5,469 bases of DNA from Dysgonamonadaceae bacterium (lineage in GTDB: Bacteria > Bacteroidota > Bacteroidia > Bacteroidales > Azobacteroidaceae), in contig JAITAH010000025.1 in NCBI GenBank assembly GCA_031284225.1, positions 1 through 5,469 of the forward strand, given 5' to 3'. This document shows positions 1-5,469 of the stretch, one piece after another (within the stretch, counting starts at the first letter, position 1; each line of letters starts with the position of its first letter). The position numbers and the translations under genes are program-made. A model generated the notes under the pieces. It saw only the letters and a list, made by a program, of their open reading frames with translations. It was not told where the DNA came from and made no database searches.

Positions 1-447
1 TACGAACAACTCGAACAATACACCCTCGCCCTGTTCCGGAGGGGAACCGAAATCGCCGCATCCAAAGGCCTGATATTAGTGGATACAAAATACGAATTTG
101 GAAAAAAAGACGGGCAAATCTATCTCATCGACGAAATCCACACCCCCGACTCGTCCCGCTATTTTTATTCGGAAGGCTACCGCGAACGTTTCCAACGGGG
201 AGAAGAACAAAAACAACTCTCCAAAGAATTTGTCCGCCAATGGCTAATGGAAAACGGATTCCAGGGAAAAGCCGGACAACAGACTCCGGAAATGACCCCC
301 GACTATTGCCGGAGCGTATCGGAACGCTACATCGAACTCTTCGAGAAAATTACCGGCGAAACATTCGTCAAAGCCGATACCGAACGGATCGCCGAACGGA
401 TCGAAACAAATGTCAAAAACTATTTAAAACTTAATTCAACACTTTGA
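1..447 (+). CDS. purC: Phosphoribosylaminoimidazole-succinocarboxamide synthase (SAICAR synthase), C-terminal part
   Basis: Only the last 148 codons are present; the reading frame is open from base 1, so the start lies outside the window. The enzyme is cytosolic and joins CAIR and aspartate, using ATP, to make SAICAR in purine synthesis. Visible family marks, numbered from the first residue in the window, are the LVDTKYEFG segment (residues 26-34), [11 protein letters not shown] (44-54), which matches the substrate-binding 'DE-PDSSR' stretch of PurC, and [11 protein letters not shown] (72-82). The C-terminal helix ends in a polar, charged tail. A start at GTG 79 would fall inside the DTKYEFG motif and is therefore not real. 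From memory, Bacteroidota PurC is about 310 residues, so roughly half the protein is missing. The stop (445-447) lies two bases before the aroE ATG, so the two genes are probably co-transcribed. Identification is strong. Confidence 0.95.
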   Translation, partial: YEQLEQYTLALFRRGTEIAASKGLILVDTKYEFGKKDGQIYLIDEIHTPDSSRYFYSEGYRERFQRGEEQKQLSKEFVRQWLMENGFQGKAGQQTPEMTPDYCRSVSERYIELFEKITGETFVKADTERIAERIETNVKNYLKLNSTL

Positions 448-449
448 TA

Positions 450-1199
450 ATGGAACAATACGGACTGATCGGTTATCCCTTAAAACATTCTTTTTCCAAA
501 GGATATTTTAACGACAAATTCGACGCTGAAAAAATCGACGCCGAATACGTCAACTTTGAAATCCCCTCGATCCGGGAATTTAAAACCATACTGAAAGACC
601 ATCCGAACCTGAAAGGACTTAACGTTACAATCCCCTACAAGGAACAGGTGATCCCCTACCTCGACCAGTTAAGCGAAAACGCCAAACTGATCGGAGCCGT
701 CAACGTTATCAAAATCGAACAAACCAGCAAAGGAAAAATCAAGAAGTTGACCGGATTCAATTCGGACATCATCGGATTCAAAAAGTCCATCGAACCGATG
801 CTGCAACCCCATCATCAAAAAGCGCTGGTGCTGGGAACCGGAGGAGCCGCTAAAGCCATCTACTACGGATTGAAACAGTTAGGAATCGTTCCCGTTTATG
901 TTTCCCGCGAAAAACAGTCGAACGACATGCTCACTTACGACGAACTGACTGCCCACGATCTGGCAATCCACACGATAATCGTCAACTGCACCCCGGTAGG
1001 CATGTGGCCGCACGTGGACGAATGCCCCAAAATCCCCTACAAATACCTGACCTCCGACCATTTGCTTTACGATTTGCTCTATAACCCCAACGAAACGCTA
1101 TTTATGAAAACCGGCGCCGAACAGGGAGCCACGGTAGTAAACGGCCTGGAAATGTTACTGCTGCAAGCATTCGCCAGTTGGGAGTTCTGGCAAAATTAA
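450..1199 (+). CDS. aroE: Shikimate dehydrogenase (NADP-dependent)
   Basis: A 249-residue protein of normal length that reduces 3-dehydroshikimate to shikimate in the cytosolic pathway to aromatic amino acids. The N-terminal substrate domain shows the shikimate-binding HSFS (13-16), NVTIPYK (58-64, with the expected catalytic Lys64) and GFNSD (102-106, with the partner Asp106). The Rossmann domain has the glycine loop LGTGGAAKA (128-136) and VSR (151-153), whose Arg fits NADP selection. NCTPVGM, YDLLYNP and the closing NGLEMLLLQA complete the family pattern. Two usual threonines differ (GAVNVI for GAVNTI, NSD for NTD); I recall both as common in Bacteroidota, so they do not suggest loss of activity. 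ATG 450 is chosen over the in-frame TTG at 444, which overlaps the purC stop. The spacing TGA-TA-ATG suggests coupling to purC. No own promoter is evident. Confidence 0.96.
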   Translation: MEQYGLIGYPLKHSFSKGYFNDKFDAEKIDAEYVNFEIPSIREFKTILKDHPNLKGLNVTIPYKEQVIPYLDQLSENAKLIGAVNVIKIEQTSKGKIKKLTGFNSDIIGFKKSIEPMLQPHHQKALVLGTGGAAKAIYYGLKQLGIVPVYVSREKQSNDMLTYDELTAHDLAIHTIIVNCTPVGMWPHVDECPKIPYKYLTSDHLLYDLLYNPNETLFMKTGAEQGATVVNGLEMLLLQAFASWEFWQN

Positions 1200-1231
1200 T
1201 TTGAATAACTCAGGATTATATCCTATATTTG
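1200..1231 (+). promoter_or_regulatory. Bacteroidales-type sigma-ABfr promoter (-33 TTTG / -7 TAnnTTTG)
   Basis: TTTG at 1200-1203 is followed after 20 bases by TATATTTG at 1224-1231, an exact match to the TAnnTTTG element recognised by the primary sigma factor of Bacteroides and relatives. The usual spacing is about 19-21 bases. Transcription would then begin at about 1236-1240, giving a leader of only some 15-18 bases before ATG 1254. The leader is A-rich (AAAAAAACAGAAATTTT) and has no Shine-Dalgarno, as is normal in this phylum. The promoter begins one base after the aroE stop, so it marks the start of a new transcription unit. The element match is seen directly; its activity and the start site are inferred. 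Confidence 0.75.
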
Positions 1232-1253
1232 TGTGCAAAAAAACAGAAATTTT

Positions 1254-2462
1254 ATGTCAAAAACACTTATTATCGGCGCAGGCGGCGTAGGCACAGTAGT
1301 GGCTCATAAAGTCGCCCAAAACTACGAAGTTTTCGGAACTATCACGCTCGCCAGCCGTACACGGGCGAAATGCGACGCCATCGCGGATGCCATCGGCACA
1401 AAATACGGCAACAAACCATTGCAAACCGCTCAGGTGGACGCCGATCAAGTTCAGGAATTGGTTCGCCTGTTCCGCGAGGTCCAGCCCGAATTAGTCATCA
1501 ACGTAGCGCTCCCTTATCAGGATTTGACGATTATGGACGCCTGCCTCGAAACGGGCGTCAATTACTTAGATACCGCCAACTACGAACCGAAAGACGAAGC
1601 AAAGTTCGAATACAAATGGCAATGGGCGTATCAAGATAAATTCAAAGCGGCGGGACTGACCGCTATCTTGGGTTGCGGTTTCGATCCCGGCGTTACGAGC
1701 GTCTTCACCGCCTATGCCGCCAAACATCATTTCGGCGAAATGCACTATCTGGACATTGTCGATTGCAACGCCGGCGACCACGGCAAAGCGTTCGCAACCA
1801 ATTTCAACCCCGAAATCAACATCCGCGAAGTAACTCAGAAAGGCCGTTATTGGGAAAACGGGAAGTGGGTAACCACCCAACCGCACGAAATTCACCAAGC
1901 GCTGACCTATCCGAACATCGGCCCCAAAGAATCGTACGTCATCTACCACGAAGAACTGGAATCGCTGGTTAAAAATTTCCCAAGCCTCAAGCGGGCGCGT
2001 TTCTGGATGACTTTCGGTCAGGAATACCTGACCCATTTGCGCGTTATTCAGAACATCGGCATGGCGCGTATCGATCCGGTTCTGTACAACGGCGTGGAAA
2101 TTGTTCCGATTCAATTCCTGAAAGCCGTATTGCCCGACCCCGGCGAACTGGGCGAAAACTATACCGGCGAAACCAGCATCGGTTGTCGCATCAAAGGCTT
2201 GGACAAAGCGGGAAACGAATTATCTTATTATGTTTATAACAACTGTAAACATCAGGACGCTTACAAAGAAACCGGCACGCAAGGCGTAAGCTACACAACC
2301 GGCGTTCCGGCAATGATTGGCGCCCTGCTGTTTATGAAAGGCGTTTGGCGCAAACCGGGCGTTTATAACGTCGAAGAGTTTGACCCCGATCCGTTTATGG
2401 AACAACTGAACCGGCAAGGATTGCCCTGGTACGAAATTTTTAATAACAATCTGGAAGTATAA
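1254..2462 (+). CDS. Carboxynorspermidine/carboxyspermidine synthase (saccharopine dehydrogenase family)
   Basis: A 402-residue cytosolic oxidoreductase. The N-terminus (KTLIIGAGGVGTVVAHKVA) is a Rossmann fold with GAGGVG at 8-13, and the ASRT segment (33-36) after the second strand fits NADP(H) binding. VINVALPYQDLTIMDACLETG (82-101), DTANYEP (106-112), GCGFDPGVTSVFTAYA (141-156) and CNAGDHG (171-177) follow the Lys1-like pattern of the bacterial carboxynorspermidine dehydrogenases rather than fungal saccharopine reductase. Such enzymes condense aspartate semialdehyde with putrescine or diaminopropane, using NADPH, to give carboxyspermidine or carboxynorspermidine. A separate decarboxylase, not in this window, then yields the polyamine. 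Gut Bacteroides are known to make spermidine by this route, so spermidine is the likelier product, but the diamine used cannot be read from sequence. ATG 1254 is preferred to GTG 1233, which lies against the promoter and probably upstream of the transcript start. No frameshift or truncation. Confidence 0.88.
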   Translation: MSKTLIIGAGGVGTVVAHKVAQNYEVFGTITLASRTRAKCDAIADAIGTKYGNKPLQTAQVDADQVQELVRLFREVQPELVINVALPYQDLTIMDACLETGVNYLDTANYEPKDEAKFEYKWQWAYQDKFKAAGLTAILGCGFDPGVTSVFTAYAAKHHFGEMHYLDIVDCNAGDHGKAFATNFNPEINIREVTQKGRYWENGKWVTTQPHEIHQALTYPNIGPKESYVIYHEELESLVKNFPSLKRARFWMTFGQEYLTHLRVIQNIGMARIDPVLYNGVEIVPIQFLKAVLPDPGELGENYTGETSIGCRIKGLDKAGNELSYYVYNNCKHQDAYKETGTQGVSYTTGVPAMIGALLFMKGVWRKPGVYNVEEFDPDPFMEQLNRQGLPWYEIFNNNLEV

Positions 2463-2471
2463 CCCGGAAAC

Positions 2472-2498
2472 GGTAATTACCTGAACTAAATTAATTAC
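2472..2498. repeat. Palindrome and direct repeat in the recA leader
   Basis: The 40-base gap before recA contains a perfect 10-base palindrome GGTAATTACC (2472-2481). Its half TAATTAC recurs as a direct repeat at 2492-2498, 18 bases downstream and ending four bases before the recA ATG. A protein-binding site is possible at this position, but I know of no Bacteroidota SOS box of this form, and short AT-rich repeats arise easily by chance. No convincing TAnnTTTG promoter is seen in the gap; TAAATTAA (2487-2494) matches only the first half of that element. Recorded as structure seen, with function unknown. Confidence 0.35.
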
Positions 2499-2502
2499 AA
2501 TC

Positions 2503-3531
2503 ATGAGCGAAAAAGAACAAAACACAGCAACAAAAACAGCCTCCAACGCAGAAAAACTGAAAGCCCTGCGGGCGGCAACAGACAAAATTGAAAAAAACTT
2601 CGGCAAAGGATCCATTATGAAAATGGGCGACAATGCCGTAGAAGAAGTAATGGTGATTCCCTCCGGGTCGGTAGGTCTCAACGCCGCTTTAGGCGTCGGC
2701 GGTTATCCGCGGGGAAGAGTCATCGAAATTTACGGCCCCGAATCGTCCGGTAAAACGACCCTGGCGATTCACGCCATCGCCGAAGCGCAAAAAGCCGGCG
2801 GTATTGCCGCTTTCATCGACGCAGAACATGCGTTCGACCGTTTCTACGCAGAGAAATTAGGCGTGGACGTCGAAAACCTCTGGATTTCCCAACCCGACTC
2901 CGGCGAACAGGCGTTGGAAATTACCGAACAGTTGATTCGTTCGTCGGCCATCGATATCATCGTTATCGACTCGGTAGCCGCCTTAACGCCTAAAGCCGAG
3001 TTGGAAGGCGAAATGGGCGATTCCAAAATGGGGTTGCAAGCCCGTTTGATGTCGCAGGCTTTGAGGAAACTGACGGCCGCCATCAACAAAACGAATACCA
3101 CTTGCATCTTCATCAATCAGTTGCGCGAAAAAATCGGCGTCATGTTCGGAAATCCTGAAACGACCACCGGCGGAAATGCGCTGAAATTCTACGCCTCCGT
3201 CCGATTAGACATCCGGAAAAGCTCGCCCATCAAAGACGGCGACGAAGTGAAGGGGAACCAAACCAAAGTAAAAGTGGTGAAAAACAAAGTAGCGCCTCCC
3301 TTCCGCAAAGCCGAATTTGACATTATGTTCGGCGAAGGCATCTCCAAAGTCGGCGAATTGGTGGACTTGGGCGCCGAACTGGAAATCATCAAGAAAAGCG
3401 GCAGCTGGTACAGTTACAGCGATACAAAAATCGGACAAGGCCGCGAAGCCGCCAAAGATTGCCTGCGCGACAATCCCGAACTGGCCGAAGAAATCGAAGC
3501 AAAAATCATGATCGCACTGAAAAAGAAATAG
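2503..3531 (+). CDS. recA: Recombinase RecA
   Basis: Complete at 342 residues, the usual size. RecA forms an ATP-dependent filament on single-stranded DNA in the cytoplasm, pairs homologous strands and stimulates LexA-type self-cleavage. Walker A is GPESSGKT (78-85). Catalytic Glu108 lies in FIDAEHA (104-110), and Walker B is DIIVIDS (151-157). Loop L1 is in [14 protein letters not shown] (168-181). Loop L2 and its flanks are [20 protein letters not shown] (205-224). The N-terminal helix that packs against the neighbouring subunit (about 16-42, with [13 protein letters not shown]) and the small C-terminal domain (about 275-342) are both present. The tail ends in lysines (ALKKK) instead of the acidic run of E. 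coli Rec[16 protein letters not shown] is wording typical of Bacteroidota. ATG 2503 gives the expected short polar N-terminus. tdk starts immediately after the TAG stop. No intein or interruption. Confidence 0.99.
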   Translation: MSEKEQNTATKTASNAEKLKALRAATDKIEKNFGKGSIMKMGDNAVEEVMVIPSGSVGLNAALGVGGYPRGRVIEIYGPESSGKTTLAIHAIAEAQKAGGIAAFIDAEHAFDRFYAEKLGVDVENLWISQPDSGEQALEITEQLIRSSAIDIIVIDSVAALTPKAELEGEMGDSKMGLQARLMSQALRKLTAAINKTNTTCIFINQLREKIGVMFGNPETTTGGNALKFYASVRLDIRKSSPIKDGDEVKGNQTKVKVVKNKVAPPFRKAEFDIMFGEGISKVGELVDLGAELEIIKKSGSWYSYSDTKIGQGREAAKDCLRDNPELAEEIEAKIMIALKKK

Positions 3532-4113
3532 ATGAACGCTTTCTCCGAAAAAAACATCTATAACACCGGCAAGACCGGCGCCATCGAAGTAATCTGCGGA
3601 TCGATGTTTTCGGGCAAAACCGAAGAACTGATCCGCCGGATGCGCCGGGCGCAATTTGCCAAACAAAAAGTGGAAATCTTCAAACCGGCTATGGACGTCC
3701 GCTATTCGGAAGAAAACGTGGTTTCCCACGACCAAAACGCTATTCCCAGCACGCCGGTCGAAAGTTCGGGAAATATCCTCCTTTTATCGGGAGACAGGGA
3801 TGTGGTAGGCATCGACGAAGCCCAGTTTTTCGACGAGGGACTGGTGGATGTCTGCAACCGGTTAGCCAATCAAGGCGTTCGGGTGATTGTCGCCGGCTTG
3901 GACATGGATTTCAAAGGAAACCCTTTCGGGCCGATCCCCAAATTGTGCGCCATTGCCGACGATGTAACCAAAGTACACGCCATCTGCGTCGAATGTGGAA
4001 AACTTGCGGGATACTCCCACCGCTTAGTCAAAGACGACAAATTAGTCTTGCTGGGGGAAAAAGACGAATATCAGCCGTTATGCCGGGAATGTTACGCCCG
4101 ACACTCCGTTTGA
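3532..4113 (+). CDS. tdk: Thymidine kinase, type II (TK1-like)
   Basis: A complete 193-residue cytosolic enzyme that phosphorylates thymidine to dTMP with ATP in pyrimidine salvage. The P-loop is GSMFSGKT (23-30). DEAQFF (95-100) holds Walker B and the expected catalytic Glu96. [16 protein letters not shown] (121-136) follows the TK1 pattern. The structural zinc site is formed by Cys152/Cys155 (CVEC) and Cys184/Cys187 (CREC). The lasso region that covers thymidine is about 156-182, including GYSHR at 160-164. The first 18 residues ([18 protein letters not shown]) resemble the N-terminal extension found in Bacteroidota homologues, which supports ATG 3532. That ATG directly abuts the recA stop (TAGATG), so terminating ribosomes probably reinitiate here; no separate ribosome site or promoter is visible. 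All key residues are intact. Confidence 0.97.
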   Translation: MNAFSEKNIYNTGKTGAIEVICGSMFSGKTEELIRRMRRAQFAKQKVEIFKPAMDVRYSEENVVSHDQNAIPSTPVESSGNILLLSGDRDVVGIDEAQFFDEGLVDVCNRLANQGVRVIVAGLDMDFKGNPFGPIPKLCAIADDVTKVHAICVECGKLAGYSHRLVKDDKLVLLGEKDEYQPLCRECYARHSV

Positions 4114-4155
4114 TAAGGGTTTATTAGCAATAAATTATCATAATAAGAAGATAGT

Positions 4156-5469
4156 ATGACCAAACAGGAAACACAGGATTTTTTCGATACATTGTCCCGT
4201 TCCTTCCAACAAAAAAAAGGAAAACAGGCATTCGACCTCTTAAACGCCTTGCTCTTAAAGCTCCAAAACTGGCAGTTACAAGAAAAACTCCAATCCCTGG
4301 AAGAAACTTACAAAACGATGCTTCGTTATGTGATGGACAATATTCAGGATCCCGGCCGGGAAACAGTATATGCCAATCTGGTTCGCTCCCTTTATCAAAT
4401 AGCCGATACGGCCATTTTCCAGATAAAAACCGCCAACGACAATTCGCTGTTCTACGAACGGAAAAGAGCCTATCGCTTTTATGTTCAAGAAACTGCGGAC
4501 GAACTCATTGCCGCTTTGGAAGACAAAATCGGCCAGATAGCCCTCCTGAGTCTTTCGGAAGAAGACGACCATCCCCGATGGAAAGACCTGAATTTCCAAA
4601 AAGAAATCATCGTTCGGAAACTGTTTTACAACATCTGGTCCAGCGATCCCTGGACGAGCGATGAAAAAACCCGATGGGCCGACCTGTTGGCCTCCCAACC
4701 CGACGAAGAAAATCTCCCCTGTCTGATAGTTACCGGATTGACATTAAACCTTCTGGAAGTCTTCGACGAACGAAAAGTCCTGCTGCTGTTCGAAGCCGCC
4801 CAAAGTCGAAACGAAGACGTCCGCGAACGGGCGTTCACGGGAATTATCCTGTTCCTCCGGAAATACGACTACCGGCTGCCGGTCTATCCGACGATTATAG
4901 AAAGCCTCAACCAGTGGGCCGAAGATCCGAAACGGATTCGGAAAATCCGCCACATCCTCCTGCAATTCATCTTGAGCCGGGAAACCGAAAAAATCACCCG
5001 GAAAATCAATTCCGAACTGATTCCCGAATTGATGAAAAAAATAGGCTCCAGAGACAACCGGCAAATGAAACTCTCGGACTGGATGGCCGACGCCGGACTG
5101 GACGAAAAAAACCCTGAATGGCAAACACTTATCGAAAATTCCGGCTTGCAGGATCAGTTCCGGGAACTTTCCGAATTGCAAATGGAAGGCGCCGACGTGA
5201 TGCACTCCTCGTTCATCCACCTCAAAAATTATCCTTTTTTCAACGAACCGAGCAACTGGTTCATCCCTTTCGACGTCCCCGGCGGAGGAATCGAAGACAA
5301 GGAACTGGCGCGGCTGGCCGAAGTGCTGACCTCTTCCACCCTGTTGTGCAATTCGGATAAATATTCGTTCTACCTGAGCATTTCGCAAATGCCGGAAACC
5401 TACCGCAAAACGATGATCGAACAATTCTCGACCGAATCGGACGCCGCCAACGAAATCCGGCAGGAAGAA
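4156..5469 (+). CDS. Large all-helical (HEAT/TPR-like) protein of unknown function, N-terminal part
   Basis: An open frame of 438 codons running off the window end. I know of no function. There is no signal peptide and no membrane segment, so it is probably cytoplasmic. Residues 1-130 read as charged amphipathic helices (for example SFQQKKGKQAFDLLNALLLK, 16-35). Residues 221-238 (DVRERAFTGIILFLRKYD) look like a HEAT-type helix pair, followed by RKIRHILLQFILSRETEKI (262-280). More distinctive blocks are ELQMEGADV (340-348) and LKNYPFFNEPSNWFIPFD (356-373). I recall these blocks from a conserved Bacteroidota family of roughly 700 residues or more, usually labelled hypothetical or tetratricopeptide-repeat protein; that is memory, not a search. 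The start is secure: an in-frame TAA at 4144-4146 precedes ATG 4156, with a purine-rich AAGAAG (4145-4150) as a possible weak ribosome site. The 42-base gap from tdk allows co-transcription. The C-terminus is missing. Confidence 0.85.
   Translation, partial: MTKQETQDFFDTLSRSFQQKKGKQAFDLLNALLLKLQNWQLQEKLQSLEETYKTMLRYVMDNIQDPGRETVYANLVRSLYQIADTAIFQIKTANDNSLFYERKRAYRFYVQETADELIAALEDKIGQIALLSLSEEDDHPRWKDLNFQKEIIVRKLFYNIWSSDPWTSDEKTRWADLLASQPDEENLPCLIVTGLTLNLLEVFDERKVLLLFEAAQSRNEDVRERAFTGIILFLRKYDYRLPVYPTIIESLNQWAEDPKRIRKIRHILLQFILSRETEKITRKINSELIPELMKKIGSRDNRQMKLSDWMADAGLDEKNPEWQTLIENSGLQDQFRELSELQMEGADVMHSSFIHLKNYPFFNEPSNWFIPFDVPGGGIEDKELARLAEVLTSSTLLCNSDKYSFYLSISQMPETYRKTMIEQFSTESDAANEIRQEE

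Noticed and set aside
381..404. Near-perfect 12-base tandem repeat in purC (CGAACGGATCGC / CGAACGGATCGA)
   Set aside because: It encodes ERIAERIE in the C-terminal helix of PurC, where such a pattern is plausible by ordinary coding; only two copies and the frame is intact.
444..449. TTG 444 as the aroE start
   Set aside because: It adds only two residues, overlaps the purC stop, and ATG 450 gives the normal family N-terminus MEQYGLIGYP.
1566..2114. Antisense open frame of 182 codons opposite the polyamine synthase
   Set aside because: Same shadow pattern: Phe/Val-rich, no motif, inside a clear conserved gene.
3205..3735. Antisense open frame of 176 codons across the recA-tdk junction
   Set aside because: Its His/Phe/Asp-rich translation is a mirror of recA and tdk codons; no promoter or motif supports it.
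4109..4138. Possible promoter before the helical protein gene (TTTG 4109-4112 and TAAATTAT 4131-4138)
   Set aside because: The spacing is 18 bases and the -7 element lacks the final TG of TAnnTTTG; too weak to list, though it could contribute.
4114..4155. Search for a terminator after tdk
   Set aside because: The gap is AT-rich but I see no GC-rich stem followed by a T run, so read-through to the next gene is likelier. The gaps at 1200-1253 and 2463-2502 likewise show no terminator hairpin.
4674..5117. Same-strand 147-codon frame inside the helical protein gene
   Set aside because: The Arg/Pro-rich low-complexity translation is typical of a +1/+2 shadow; the main frame continues unbroken through it.
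4744..5424. Antisense open frame of 226 codons opposite the helical protein gene
   Set aside because: It lies wholly within a better-supported + strand gene, has no recognisable domain, and its Phe/Val/Gly-rich composition is what reverse reading of GAA/AAA/TTC/GCC-rich codons produces.

Overview
This window looks like ordinary chromosomal core DNA from a member of the Bacteroidota, most likely the order Bacteroidales. Three things point there: the characteristic wording of the proteins (AroE opening with GYPLKHSFSKGYF, RecA with [15 protein letters not shown], and a TK1-type thymidine kinase whose P-loop and [13 protein letters not shown] segment are typical of the group), a near-perfect Bacteroidales promoter (TTTG, 20 nt, TAnnTTTG) before the second gene block, and the lack of clear Shine-Dalgarno sequences before most genes. 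Species cannot be named from the sequence alone.

All genes lie on the + strand. Bases 1-447 are the 3' part of purC (SAICAR synthase, purine synthesis). Two bases after its stop comes aroE (450-1199, shikimate dehydrogenase). A 54-base gap holds the promoter at 1200-1231. Then follow a carboxynorspermidine/carboxyspermidine synthase (1254-2462, polyamine synthesis), a 40-base gap with a small palindrome, recA (2503-3531), tdk starting directly after the recA stop (3532-4113), a 42-base gap, and the first 438 codons of a large all-helical protein of unknown function (4156 to the window end), which I recall as a conserved Bacteroidota family.

The genes fall into two probable transcription units: purC-aroE, and polyamine synthase-recA-tdk-helical protein. 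The second is plausibly driven by the 1200-1231 promoter, although the gaps before recA and before the last gene could hide further signals. The recA-tdk junction (TAGATG) suggests translational coupling of the recombinase with a dTMP-supplying salvage kinase.

I see no mobile element, CRISPR array, RNA gene, phage feature or convincing terminator. I did not find a new multi-gene system. The points most worth following up are the uncharacterised helical protein beside tdk, the apparent loss of genes usually interposed in relatives (a menaquinone methyltransferase between purC and aroE, a Bcp peroxiredoxin before recA; both from memory), and the palindrome/repeat just upstream of recA.
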